A stretch of DNA of 64,000 nt from DATFQI01 sp963831105 (GTDB lineage Bacteria > Actinomycetota > Thermoleophilia > Solirubrobacterales > Solirubrobacteraceae), in the NCBI GenBank assembly GCA_963831105.1, contig CAWHOS010000008.1:186001-250000 (forward strand), written 5' to 3'. Of this stretch, positions 9,393 through 17,569 are shown piece by piece (the first letter of the stretch is position 1; each line of letters starts with the position of its first letter). A program made the position numbers and the translations under genes. The notes beneath the pieces are model-generated. The model saw only the letters and a list, made by a program, of their open reading frames with translations, did not search any database and was not told the DNA's origin.

Positions 9393-10634
9393 GTGCGCTT
9401 CGCCCGCGTCGCGGCGGACCCGCAGAGCTACCGGAACCTGCTCTACCTGCTGATCGCGCTGCCGCTCGGCGCCGCCTACGTGACGATCCTCGTCGCCGGG
9501 CTGTCGGTCGGCGCCGGCCTCGCGGTGATCCTCGTCGGGATCGCGCTGCTCGTCGCCACCCTGATCGCCCTGCGCGGGATGGCGGCCGTCGAGCGCACGC
9601 TCGCCCGCCGCCTGCTGCGGATCTCGATCCACCCGCCGCTCGAGGGCGGCATCCACTCCAACTGGCGCCAGCGTGTGCAGCTGTGGCTGCGCGACCCCGT
9701 CACCTGGAAGTCGCTCGTCTTCATGCTCGGCAAGCTGCCGATGGGCGTGGTCGCCTTCGCGGCGGTCGGGCTGCTCGGGCTGACCTCGCTCGTGCTCGCC
9801 TTCGCGCCCGTGCTGGTGGCGATCACCCCGGTGATCTTCTTCGGCTGGGAGATCGACAACCCGGTCGCGGCGATCGCGGCCGTGCCCGCCGGGGTGCTGC
9901 TGTGGCTGTGCTGCCTGCACCTCTTCAACGGCCTCGCGTGGCTCTACGGCGTCTGCGCGCGGGTCATGCTCGGCCCGAGCTCGGTCGAGCTGCGCGAGCG
10001 CGTCGAGGGCCTCAAGGACGCCAGCGCGCGCATCCTGGCCGCCGCCGACGACGAGCGCCGCCGGATCGAGCGCGACCTGCACGACGGCGCCCAGCAGCGC
10101 CTCGTGGCGCTCAACGTGCTGCTCGGCGTGGTCGAGAGCAAGCTCGAGAAAGACCCCGCGGCCGCCGCCCCGCTCGTCGCGCGCGCCCGCGTCGAGGCGA
10201 CGGAGGCCGTCAAGGAGCTGCGCGAGCTCGCGCGCGGCATCCACCCCGCGCTGCTGGCCGACCGCGGCCTGATCGCGGCGCTCGAGGCGCTCGCGGCCCG
10301 CGCCCCGTTCAAGGTCGAGATCTCCGGCGTGCCCGACCACCGGCTCCCGCCCGCCGTCGAGGCGACCGCCTACTTCATCACCGCCGAGGCGCTGACCAAC
10401 GTCGCCAAGTACGCCGGCGACGAGGCGAGGGCGTGGGTGGAGCTGCACGAGGAGCGGGGCCGCCTGCGCGTGACGGTACGAGACGACGGGGGCGGCGGCG
10501 CCGACCCGCGGCGCGGGACCGGCCTGCGCGGCCTCAACGACCGCGTGGCGGCGCTCGACGGCCGCTTCGAGGTCACCTCCCCCGCCGGCGGCGGCACCGT
10601 CGTTATCGCCGAGCTCCCGCTGGAGCGCCCGTGA
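9393..10634 (+). CDS. NarL-type sensor histidine kinase
   Basis: A 413-residue kinase. An N-terminal putative-sensor domain has four membrane helices (about residues 15-60 and 110-200). The dimerisation and phosphoacceptor region DDERRRIERDLHDGAQQRL carries His in the HisKA_3 pattern, and a HATPase domain shows EALTNVAKYA (N box) and DDGGGGADPRRGTGLRGL (G boxes). No response regulator is adjacent, so it is an orphan in this window. GTG 9393 is the first standard start in frame; family members usually begin about 10 residues earlier. A second frame with ATG 9326 ends just here, so a lost base between 9326 and 9378 is possible. Coupled by GTGA to the next gene. Confidence 0.85.
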   Translation: MRFARVAADPQSYRNLLYLLIALPLGAAYVTILVAGLSVGAGLAVILVGIALLVATLIALRGMAAVERTLARRLLRISIHPPLEGGIHSNWRQRVQLWLRDPVTWKSLVFMLGKLPMGVVAFAAVGLLGLTSLVLAFAPVLVAITPVIFFGWEIDNPVAAIAAVPAGVLLWLCCLHLFNGLAWLYGVCARVMLGPSSVELRERVEGLKDASARILAAADDERRRIERDLHDGAQQRLVALNVLLGVVESKLEKDPAAAAPLVARARVEATEAVKELRELARGIHPALLADRGLIAALEALAARAPFKVEISGVPDHRLPPAVEATAYFITAEALTNVAKYAGDEARAWVELHEERGRLRVTVRDDGGGGADPRRGTGLRGLNDRVAALDGRFEVTSPAGGGTVVIAELPLERP

Positions 10635-11287
10635 AGCGCGCGCTCGCGATCCTGGCCGCGCTCGGCGCCGCCGCCGCGCTCGCCGGCTGCGACAGCGGCC
10701 CGCCCGTCTCCCAGACCCGCGAGCTCGGCGGCTTCTCGCGCCTGGAGGTCTCGGGCGACCTCTCGCTGGACATCCGGCTCTTCAACCGCCCCGACCCGGG
10801 TGTGCGGATCACCGCCGGCACGAAGGCGATCGACCGCATCAAGACCGAGGTGGTCGGCGACGTGCTGCGGGTGTCGACCAAGTCGCGCGGCCTGACGATC
10901 GGGCCCGACCCGCTCGGCGACGTCCAGATCAGCCTCGGCGTGCCGTCGCTGCTCGCGCTGCGCGTCGACGACCAGGCGGACGTCAACCTCAGCGGCCTGT
11001 CCGCCAGGTCCTTCGAGCTGCGCGTCAACGGCTCGGGGCTCGTGCAGGCGCGCGGCCGCGTCGACGACCTCGGGTTGGAGGTCGACGGCTCCGCGGAGAC
11101 CGACCTGCGCAACCTCGCCACCCAGGACGCGAGCGTGCGCATCGACGGCTCCGGCGACGCCGACCTGCGCGTTGCGCGCTCGCTCGAGCTGATCGTCGAG
11201 GGCAGCGGCGACGTCACCTACCGCGGCCGCCCGTCGGTGAGCTCGCGCCTCGAGGGCTCGGGCAACGTCACCCAACTCGACGATTAA
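10631..11287 (+). CDS. lipoprotein with GIN/DUF2807 beta-helix domain
   Basis: A 218-residue lipoprotein. The signal peptide ends in a lipobox with Cys (LAALGAAAALAGC). The mature part begins ETRELGGFSRLEVSGDLSLDI-like and runs into repeated DG-SG-D strands (RVNGSGLV, EVDGSAETDL, RIDGSGDADL, IVEGSGDVTY, RLEGSGNVTQ). This is the DUF2807 'putative auto-transporter adhesin head' fold. GTG 10631 overlaps the kinase stop by 4 bases, so it is made with the kinase and may be the sensed or regulated cell-envelope partner; that link is inferred. A strong hairpin follows the stop. Confidence 0.85.
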   Translation: MKRALAILAALGAAAALAGCDSGPPVSQTRELGGFSRLEVSGDLSLDIRLFNRPDPGVRITAGTKAIDRIKTEVVGDVLRVSTKSRGLTIGPDPLGDVQISLGVPSLLALRVDDQADVNLSGLSARSFELRVNGSGLVQARGRVDDLGLEVDGSAETDLRNLATQDASVRIDGSGDADLRVARSLELIVEGSGDVTYRGRPSVSSRLEGSGNVTQLDD

Positions 11288-11290
11288 CGG

Positions 11291-11318
11291 CGACGACCCG
11301 GCCGGGGCCGGGTCGTCG
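11291..11318. terminator. bidirectional hairpin between convergent genes
   Basis: A perfect 12-bp stem (11291-11302 with 11307-11318, arm CGACGACCCGGC) and a 4-base loop, 3 bases after the DUF2807 stop and 28 bases before the sigma-factor stop. No T-run follows, as is common in very G+C-rich actinobacteria. It probably ends transcription from both sides. Confidence 0.7.
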
Positions 11319-11345
11319 GTACCAACTTGATGTGTCGCTGAGCCT

Positions 11346-12242
11346 CTACGCGGCCTCGCGCAGCGCCATCAGCTCCGGGCGCTGGGAGAGGCGCTTGAGG
11401 GCGCGCTCCTCGATCTGACGGGCCCGCTCGGTGGAGACACCGAGCTTGCGGCCGGCCTGCGAGAGCGTCTGCGGCTCCTGGTCGCCGGCACCGAAGCGCA
11501 TCTCGATCACGTCGCGCTCCGGGGCGGGCAGCTCCTGGATGGCCGTCAGCAGCGTCTCCGAACGGAGGGCCTCGTGGACCTCCTCGTCGACCGCCGGCGT
11601 CTCGAGCGCGAGCAGGTCGCCGAACGAGGTGTCGCCATCGTCGCCGACCGGCTTGTCGAGGCTCACGACGGCGCGATCGGCCTTGCGGATCTCGATCACG
11701 TCGGCGAGCGGCAGGTCGGCGGCGTCTGCGATCTCCTCGTCGCTCGGCTCGTGGCCGAGCTTCGTCGTCAGCTCACGCTCGATGCGCCCGACCTTCCGGG
11801 AGCGCTGGGCCACGTGAACGGGGAGCCGGATGGTCCGGCTCGTGTTCTCGAGCCCGCGCTGGATGGCCTGGCGGATCCAGAGCGTTGCGTAGGTGGAGAA
11901 GCGGAAGCCCTTGCGCCAGTCGAACTTCTCGACCGCGCGGATGAGACCCAGCATGCCTTCCTGAATGAGGTCGCCGAGCGCAAGGCCCTGGCCCTGGTAG
12001 CGGCGCGCATTGGCCACCACGAGGCGCAGGTTGGAGTTGATCATCCGGTCCTTGGCGGCGAGGTCGCCCTTCTCGATGCGCTTCGCGAGCTCGATCTCCT
12101 CGCTCGGCTTCAGCAGCGGGTAACGGCCCGCCTCGCGCAGCAGGAGCTGCAGCGAATCCATCGTGGGGTCGGCGACGGCCTCCTCGTTCTTACGGGGGCG
12201 TGGGGTATCGGTGATGGTGGGCGTCGTAAGTCCTTTCGGCAT
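11346..12242 (-). CDS. primary-type RNA polymerase sigma-70 factor
   Basis: A 298-residue sigma factor without region 1.1. Region 1.2/2 is complete: DSLQLLLREAGRYPLL, then RLVVANARRYQGQGL, GLIRAVEKFDWRKGFRFST and TLWIRQAIQRG, the core-binding and -10-melting segments. Region 3 follows, and the region 4 helix-turn-helix ends the protein (LSQAGRKLGVSTERARQIEE). This is the group 1/2 pattern (RpoD/HrdB/SigA-like), not ECF. I chose ATG 12242 over TTG 12254 because the mapped promoter would start RNA near 12262, leaving about 20 bases of leader. Whether this is the main housekeeping sigma factor or a paralogue cannot be told from this window. Confidence 0.88.
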   Translation of the reverse strand: MPKGLTTPTITDTPRPRKNEEAVADPTMDSLQLLLREAGRYPLLKPSEEIELAKRIEKGDLAAKDRMINSNLRLVVANARRYQGQGLALGDLIQEGMLGLIRAVEKFDWRKGFRFSTYATLWIRQAIQRGLENTSRTIRLPVHVAQRSRKVGRIERELTTKLGHEPSDEEIADAADLPLADVIEIRKADRAVVSLDKPVGDDGDTSFGDLLALETPAVDEEVHEALRSETLLTAIQELPAPERDVIEMRFGAGDQEPQTLSQAGRKLGVSTERARQIEERALKRLSQRPELMALREAA

Positions 12243-12268
12243 ATCTATAACCAACTGTTTCAGTAGGA

Positions 12269-12297
12269 ATTATACGAGAGTCCGGTTGCCGTTGCAA
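12269..12297 (-). promoter_or_regulatory. sigma-70 promoter of the sigma-factor gene
   Basis: Read on the minus strand, TTGCAA (12297-12292) and a perfect TATAAT (12274-12269) are separated by exactly 17 bases. Transcription should start near 12262, about 20 bases before ATG 12242. It stands out in a region that is otherwise about three quarters G+C. Confidence 0.8.
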
Positions 12298-12521
12298 CCA
12301 CCCCTGCTCCGTCGCAAGGCGGTCCGTCGGCACAGCGGTGGAGCGCGTCTGAGGGGAGGTCCAGCGCGTCCCTGAGTTCCGTCTCCTGACCCTCGGCTAC
12401 GCTGTGGGGAGCCACCGTGGATCAGGTCCAGCACGTCGCCCCGCAGGGCGGCGCGCACTAACACAACCCCTAGGATGCCAGAGGGTTACGGACTTTGTTG
12501 CCCGGTGCACCGAGGTTTTAG
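12298..12521. other. intergenic stretch without a recognisable gene
   Basis: Between the sigma-factor promoter and the hairpin after the GT4 gene. Short open frames exist, but none has a ribosome binding site, typical codon use or a recognisable product. I see no tRNA or riboswitch fold. It is less G+C-rich towards its right end. Confidence 0.5.
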
Positions 12522-12563
12522 GCTGAACTGAGGAATCCTGCCCGGATTCCGTGCCAATTCAGC
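12522..12563 (-). terminator. nested stem-loop at the end of the GT4 gene
   Basis: An outer 6-bp stem (GCTGAA 12522-12527 with TTCAGC 12558-12563) encloses an inner perfect 7-bp stem (GGAATCC 12532-12538 with GGATTCC 12544-12550). The TGA stop of the leftward GT4 gene (12561-12559) lies in the outer arm. Probably the transcription terminator of that gene. Confidence 0.55.
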
Positions 12564-13737
12564 CCGCGGCGGCGCGCTTCGTGGTGCGTCGCGGGAGCAG
12601 CCCGGTGACGACCGCGGGCCGCTCGCCGGGCCTCGGGGCGCGCTCGGCCTCGACCGCGCCGGCCACGATCCGGCGCAGCTGGTCGCGGAAGCGGTCCGCG
12701 CCGAACTGGCGCGCTGTCGCCACGCACGCCGCCGGGTCGACGGCGAGCGGGTCGAACCCTTCTACGGCGCGGGCCAGCGCCTCCGGCTCGTCGCGCTCGT
12801 AGTACGTCCCGGTGACGCCCTCGCGCACGCTCTCGCGGACGCCGCCGGCGCCGAGCGCGATCACGGGGCGGCCCGAGGCGAGCGATTCGACGGCCGCGAT
12901 CCCGAACTCCTCGGCCGCGGTGACGACCAGCGCGCGCGCCGTCGCGAGCAGCTCCGCGACCCGCTCGTCGCTGACGCGGCCCGTGAAACGAACGTTCGGC
13001 GCGGCCATCCGGCGCAGCCGGCGCAGCTCGGGCCCGTCGCCGACGACCACGAGCGGGCGGCCCATCGCGTTGAAGGCGCGCACCGCCACGTCGATGCGCT
13101 TGTGGGCCATCAGCTCGGCGAGCACGAGGTAGTGGCCGCCGATCCGCTCGGCCGGGACGGGCGCGAAGCGGTCGAGCTCCACCGGCGGGTGCAGGACCGT
13201 CGCCTCGCGCCCGAGGTAGCGCCGCACGCGCGAGGCGGTGAGGTGCGAGTTGGCGACGTAGGTGTCGACCCGCTGGGCCGCGATGTAGTCCCACTGGCGC
13301 CACTGGTTGAGCAGCAGCCGCAGCGGCGGGCGCAGCAGCGGCCCGCGGGCGCGCAGCGTCGCCTCGCGCTCGGACCAGGCGTAGCGGAACGGGTTGTGGC
13401 AGTAGCAGACGTGCACGGCGCCGGGGTCGACCAGCACGCCGTGCGCCCAGGCGCTCGAGGAGGAGACGACGACGTCGTAGCCCTGCAGGTCGAGCGACTC
13501 GATCGCGTGCGGGTAGAGCGGCAGCAGCGGGCGGAACGTCCGCGAGGTCGGCCTCAGCCGTTGCAGGAACGACGTCTGCGGCCGGCGGGCCTCGAAGCGC
13601 CCCTCGGTGCCCTTTGGGTCGTAGACGGCCGTGAAGACGTCCGCATCCGGCCACGCGTCGCAGATGGACGCGAAGACGCGCTCCGCTCCGCGGAGGTCGA
13701 GCAGGAAGTCGTGGACGAGTGCGACACGGGTGCTCAC
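12559..13737 (-). CDS. GT4 glycosyltransferase
   Basis: A 392-residue GT-B enzyme. The N-terminal domain begins VSTRVALVHDFLLDLRGAER, a variant of the GT4 glycine loop, followed by VYDPKGTEGRF and CYCHNPFRYAW. The C-terminal donor domain shows LVLAELMAHKRIDVAV and EEFGIAAVESLASGRPVIAL (E-x7-E). It resembles WbaZ/WcaI-type mannosyltransferases of surface polysaccharides. GTG 13737 was chosen because the family always begins 3-6 residues before the hydrophobic strand, and upstream codons are of poor quality. A nested hairpin follows the stop. Confidence 0.85.
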   Translation of the reverse strand: MSTRVALVHDFLLDLRGAERVFASICDAWPDADVFTAVYDPKGTEGRFEARRPQTSFLQRLRPTSRTFRPLLPLYPHAIESLDLQGYDVVVSSSSAWAHGVLVDPGAVHVCYCHNPFRYAWSEREATLRARGPLLRPPLRLLLNQWRQWDYIAAQRVDTYVANSHLTASRVRRYLGREATVLHPPVELDRFAPVPAERIGGHYLVLAELMAHKRIDVAVRAFNAMGRPLVVVGDGPELRRLRRMAAPNVRFTGRVSDERVAELLATARALVVTAAEEFGIAAVESLASGRPVIALGAGGVRESVREGVTGTYYERDEPEALARAVEGFDPLAVDPAACVATARQFGADRFRDQLRRIVAGAVEAERAPRPGERPAVVTGLLPRRTTKRAAAG

Positions 13738-13825
13738 CGGTGCGCGAGTGTAGATGCGCCGGCGCGCGGAGGGCTGCTCGGGGACCGCAACCCGCGCGCC
13801 GCTTGTCTGTTGGAAGACTCGTCGC

Positions 13826-14941
13826 ATGCGCCTCTTCGCCGCAACAGCCCTGATCGCGCTCGCCCTGGCCGCCCTGCCCGCCACGGCGGGGGCGGCGCGC
13901 AGCGTGCCGCGCGGCTGGCTCGGCGTGATCGCCGATGGGCCGCTGACGTCGGGCGGGGCGATGGACGGCGAGTGGGACCTGATGGCCTCCAGCGGCGCCG
14001 AGGGCGTGCGGACGGCGTTCTACTGGCCGAGCGCCCAGCGCGACGGCGCCGCGCCGCCGGACTTCGCGCACCTCGACGGCGTGGTGCTGCAGGCCGCGCG
14101 CCGCGGGCTCCCCGTGCTGCCGATCGTGACCGGCACGCCGACTTGGGCGGCCAGCCGCGCCGGCGATGAGACCTCTCCCCCGCGCGATCCCGCGCTCTAC
14201 GCGGACTTCCTGCGCGCGCTCGTGGGCCGCTACGGGCCCGCCGGCTCGCTCTGGGCCGAGCATCCCGAGCTGACCGCGCGGCCGATCCGGGCGTGGCAGA
14301 TCTGGAACGAGCCGAACCTCACGCGCTACTGGACGCCGCCCAAGGGCCAGGGCTTCGCCCGCAGCTACGTCAAGCTGCTGCGCGCCGCCGACCGCGCACT
14401 CGAGGCCGCCGACCCCGGCTCGCGCACGATCCTCGCCGGCCTCCCGAACGAGAGCTGGATCGCGCTGCGGCAGGTCTACAAGGCGGGCGCCCGCGGGTCC
14501 TTCGACGCGGTCGCGCTGCACCCGTACACCGGCAAGCCGCGCAACGTCGTGCGCCTGGCCGAGCTCGCCCGCAAGGAGATGCGCCGCTTCCGCGACGGTC
14601 GCAAGCCGCTCTGGATCACGGAGCTCTCGTGGCCGGCCGCGAAGGGCAAGACGAAGAACACCACCGGCTTCGAGACCACCGACCGCGGCCAGGCCTCACG
14701 GCTGAGCGAGGGCCTGCGGCTGCTCGCGCGCGCCCGCAAGCGCCTGCGGATCGAGCGGGTGTTCTGGTACACGTGGCTCTCGCGCGAGGACTCGCCGAAC
14801 TCGTTCGACTACTCCGGCCTGCGCCGCGTCCGCGGCGACCGCGTGATCTCCGTGCCGGCGCTCGCCGCCTTCCGCAAGGCCGCGCAGCGCCTCCAGGGGT
14901 GCGCGAAGGCCCCGGGCGACGCCACCCGCTGCCGAAGCTAA
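13826..14941 (+). CDS. secreted glycoside hydrolase (clan GH-A, GH5/GH39-like)
   Basis: A 371-residue protein with a Sec signal peptide (MRLFAATALIALALAALPAT, cut about residue 24). The TIM barrel has the acid/base motif IRAWQIWNEPNLTRYW near residue 160 and the nucleophile motif KPLWITELSWPA near 270, the two catalytic Glu residues of clan GH-A. VALHPYTG lies between them. It probably cleaves a beta-glycoside outside the membrane, perhaps in the polysaccharide made by the nearby transferases; the substrate is unknown. The TAA stop lies in a hairpin shared with the convergent gene. Confidence 0.8.
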   Translation: MRLFAATALIALALAALPATAGAARSVPRGWLGVIADGPLTSGGAMDGEWDLMASSGAEGVRTAFYWPSAQRDGAAPPDFAHLDGVVLQAARRGLPVLPIVTGTPTWAASRAGDETSPPRDPALYADFLRALVGRYGPAGSLWAEHPELTARPIRAWQIWNEPNLTRYWTPPKGQGFARSYVKLLRAADRALEAADPGSRTILAGLPNESWIALRQVYKAGARGSFDAVALHPYTGKPRNVVRLAELARKEMRRFRDGRKPLWITELSWPAAKGKTKNTTGFETTDRGQASRLSEGLRLLARARKRLRIERVFWYTWLSREDSPNSFDYSGLRRVRGDRVISVPALAAFRKAAQRLQGCAKAPGDATRCRS

Positions 14942-14959
14942 GGGGCCTGTCCCCTTAGC
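14937..14959. terminator. hairpin carrying both stop codons of two convergent genes
   Basis: Perfect 9-bp inverted repeat GCTAAGGGG / CCCCTTAGC with a 5-base loop. The left arm contains the TAA of the rightward hydrolase (14939-14941) and the complement of the TAG of the leftward GT4 gene (14940-14938). The two genes therefore overlap by 4 bases and share one bidirectional terminator-like element. Confidence 0.7.
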
Positions 14960-15975
14960 TCGCGTTGGAGGAGCGCGTCGACCTCGCGGGCCGTCCGGTC
15001 CCACGAGAAGCTCGCGGCGCGGGCCAATCCGGCGGCGCGCAGCCGCTCCTGCTCGGCCGTGTCGGCGAGCAGCGCGGGCAGCTCGGTCGCGAACGTCGCC
15101 GGGTCCTCGACCAGCCGCGCGGCGCCGCCGCAGGTCTCGGGCAGCGCGCCCGCCGTGGTGGTGAGCACGGGCGTGCCGGCGGCCATCGCCTCGAGCACGG
15201 GCAGCCCGAAGCCCTCGTAGAGCGAGGGCAGCGCGAACGCCTCCGCGCCCGCGTAGAGCCCGGGGAGCAGCGCGTCGTCGACGTGGCCGAGCAGCCGCAG
15301 CGCGTCGAGCCCCTGCTCGGCCGCGAACTGCGGCCGGTGGCCGCCCGCGACGGCCAGCTCGACGCCGTCGGCCGCGAGAGCGCGCGCCGCGGGCACGAGC
15401 GCCGCGAGGTTCTTGCGCGCCGTGTGGGAGGCGACGCACAGGACGTAGGGCCGTTCGAGGCCGAGCGCCGCGCGTGCGGCGGCGGCATCCGCGTCCGGCG
15501 TGAAGCGCCCGTCCACGCCGCCCGGAACGACGGAGACGCGCGCCGGGTCGACCCCGAGCAGCTCGCTCAGCTCGCGGCGGGAGAACTCCGACACGGTCAC
15601 GATCCGCCGCGCGCGGCCGGCGAGCACGGGCAGCAGCCGCCGCTGCCAGGTCGCGTAGGCGCCGGAGTACCAGCCCGGATGGCGCAGCGCGGCGGCGTCG
15701 TGGAGCACCAGCACGGTGCGCCGCGAGGCCGCGGGCGCCAGGTTGGCCGGGCACAGCAGCAGCGGCGCGCGCAGGCGGGCGGCGCGCACGGGCAGCACGA
15801 GCTGCTCCCACGCGTGCCCGGCGCGGTGGACCAGCCGCGGCGGCGGCCGCAGGACCGCGTAGGCGCCAGGTCGCAGCGCCGGCAGGCGCCCGGAGAGCTC
15901 CCGCGCCCAGCGCTCCACGCCGCCCAGCTCGGGGCGCGCGGCGGCGCGGGCGTCGATGGCGATCGGGGGCGTCAG
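14938..15975 (-). CDS. GT4 glycosyltransferase, apparent CTG start
   Basis: A GT-B enzyme of 345 residues. The donor domain has VASHTARKNLAALVPAA and ALPSLYEGFGLPVLEAMAAG with the E-x7-E motif; LPETCGGAARLVED follows. The N-terminus needs the strand TPPIAIDARAAARPELGGVE, whose GG loop is present in all relatives. It lies upstream of the first standard start (GTG 15918), and an in-frame TAG lies just above it. The only sensible initiator is CTG at 15975. Function: sugar transfer in the cytoplasm to an unknown acceptor. Using GTG 15918 would delete the first strand of the fold. Confidence 0.8.
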   Translation of the reverse strand: MTPPIAIDARAAARPELGGVERWARELSGRLPALRPGAYAVLRPPPRLVHRAGHAWEQLVLPVRAARLRAPLLLCPANLAPAASRRTVLVLHDAAALRHPGWYSGAYATWQRRLLPVLAGRARRIVTVSEFSRRELSELLGVDPARVSVVPGGVDGRFTPDADAAAARAALGLERPYVLCVASHTARKNLAALVPAARALAADGVELAVAGGHRPQFAAEQGLDALRLLGHVDDALLPGLYAGAEAFALPSLYEGFGLPVLEAMAAGTPVLTTTAGALPETCGGAARLVEDPATFATELPALLADTAEQERLRAAGLARAASFSWDRTAREVDALLQRELRGQAP

Positions 15976-16080
15976 CGCGCGGGACTATCCCAGAGCGTTT
16001 GCGCCGGGGCCCTTCGGGGTGCCACGCTTGCGTATCGCGTGCGGTTTGATTCGATCGATGCGTCAGACGGGGGACCGAGG

Positions 16081-16686
16081 ATGAGACGGCCGGTGCTGCT
16101 GCGGCGGCCGGCCGGCTCGCGGCTGGCGATCCGGCCCGCGGACGGCGCTCTCGCGGCGCCGCCGGGCGACCACCGCGTCGCGCTGCGGCTGCTCGAGCGG
16201 GGCGACCGCGACGAGTTCCTGCGCCTCGCCGCCGAGAGCCGCACGCTGCACCGCCCGTGGACGTATCCGCCCGAGCGCCCGGAGCAGTTCGATGAGTTGT
16301 ACGCGCGCTCGCGCCGCGAGGACACCGTCTGCCTGCTCGCCTGCCTGCGCGAGGGGGGCGAGATCACGGGCGTGCTGATCCTCTCCCAGATCGTGCGCGG
16401 CGCCTTCCAGTCGGCCTACCTCGGCTACTACGCGCACGAGCGCCACGCCGGCAAGGGCTACATGCGCGAGGCGATGCTCCAGACCGTCGCGCACGCGTTC
16501 GGCCCCCTCGCCCTGCACCGGCTGGAGGCCAACATCCAGCCCGGCAACGCCGCCTCGATCGCGCTCGCGCGCTCGGCCGGCTTCCGGCTCGAGGGCTTCT
16601 CGCCGCGCTACCTGCTGATCGGCGGCCAGTGGCGCGACCACGAGCGCTACGCCATCACCGCCGACGAGCCGGCCGAAGGCGCCTAG
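16081..16686 (+). CDS. GNAT acetyltransferase (RimJ/RimL-like)
   Basis: A 201-residue N-acetyltransferase. The core spans RVALRLLERGDRDEF (strand 1) to LEGFSPRYLLIGGQWRDHERYAI. The acetyl-CoA loop is HERHAGKGYMREAM, and NIQPGNAASIALARSAGF is the conserved RimJ/RimL motif. It acetylates an alpha-amino group of a protein or a small molecule; the exact target is open. ATG 16081 follows a GGACCGAGG purine stretch. The 3' end overlaps the convergent uracil-DNA glycosylase gene by 4 bases. Confidence 0.85.
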   Translation: MRRPVLLRRPAGSRLAIRPADGALAAPPGDHRVALRLLERGDRDEFLRLAAESRTLHRPWTYPPERPEQFDELYARSRREDTVCLLACLREGGEITGVLILSQIVRGAFQSAYLGYYAHERHAGKGYMREAMLQTVAHAFGPLALHRLEANIQPGNAASIALARSAGFRLEGFSPRYLLIGGQWRDHERYAITADEPAEGA

Positions 16687-17429
16687 AACAGCCCGAGCTG
16701 CTCGGCGCCGGGCGCCCCCTCGGGCTCCGGCTCCGGCTCCGGCTCGCGCGCGGGCTCAGGGCGGGCCGCCGCGACCGCGACCGCGGCCAGCTCGGGCTCG
16801 GGCACGGCGGGCTCCGCGTCGGCACGCTCGGGCTGCGGCGGCTCCGGGAGCGCCAGCAGCTCCGGCAGGCGCGCGAAGTCCTCGCGCAGGGTCTCGAGCA
16901 TCCGAGGCGTGTAGAGCGCCGCCGCCGGGTGGAAGATCGGATACAGCCGCAGCGTGCGCGGACCGAGCGTGCGGATCTCGTCGCGGCCGTGCAGGCGCGT
17001 GATCCCGGTGGGGTCGCCGCGCAGCAGCTTCGTCGAGAAGTTCCCGAGGCTGCACACCACCTTGGGCCGGATCAGCTCGAGCTGCCGGAACAGGTAGTCC
17101 TGGCAGTTGTCGATCTCCTGCGGGAGCGGATCGCGGTTGCCGGGAGGCCTGCATTTGAGGACATTCGCCACAAATACGTCCCCGCGCTGCAGGCCGATCT
17201 CGCCGAGCAGCTGGTCGAGCAGCCGTCCGGCCTGGCCGACGAACGGCAGGCCGCGCTCGTCCTCGCGGGCGCCGGGCGCCTCGCCGACGAACATCAGGTC
17301 GGCGTCGGCGTTCCCCGCCCCGAACACCACGGTCTGGCGCGTGGACGCGAGCTGCGGGCACTTCTGGCAGGTCGAGGCCTGCTCCCAGACGGCCTTGAGC
17401 TCCTCGCGCCGATGCCCCGCATCGCTCAC
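16683..17429 (-). CDS. type-4 (Fe-S) uracil-DNA glycosylase with clamp-binding-like tail
   Basis: A 248-residue family-4 uracil-DNA glycosylase, which excises uracil from DNA. The water-activating motif is GEAPGAREDERGLPFVGQAG, and the catalytic loop HPAAAL is present. Four Cys for the 4Fe-4S cluster lie in CQKC near residue 20 and C-x16-C (CRPPGNRDPLPQEIDNC) near 90. After about residue 195 a Pro/Glu/Ala-rich linker (PEPEPEPE) leads to the extreme C-terminus EQLGLF. QLGLF matches the QLxLF beta-clamp-binding consensus, so the enzyme may be tethered to the replication clamp; this is inferred. GTG 17429 is the nearest start before the conserved core. Confidence 0.87.
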   Translation of the reverse strand: MSDAGHRREELKAVWEQASTCQKCPQLASTRQTVVFGAGNADADLMFVGEAPGAREDERGLPFVGQAGRLLDQLLGEIGLQRGDVFVANVLKCRPPGNRDPLPQEIDNCQDYLFRQLELIRPKVVCSLGNFSTKLLRGDPTGITRLHGRDEIRTLGPRTLRLYPIFHPAAALYTPRMLETLREDFARLPELLALPEPPQPERADAEPAVPEPELAAVAVAAARPEPAREPEPEPEPEGAPGAEQLGLF

Positions 17430-17569
17430 GGATGTGACTCTAGACACGGATACGGCGGGAGCGGGGATGGTTCCCGCAGGTTGCGGGGTATCCTGTCGGC
17501 AGAGGCGCGCACCGCGGATCGGGCGCGACCTCGACACTCCTTCCACCTTCTCCCTGAAGCCGGTATCTC

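Noticed and set aside
12270..12464. 64-codon minus-strand frame in the intergenic stretch
   Set aside because: It would include the sigma-factor promoter, has no ribosome binding site and is almost all Arg/Gly/Pro.
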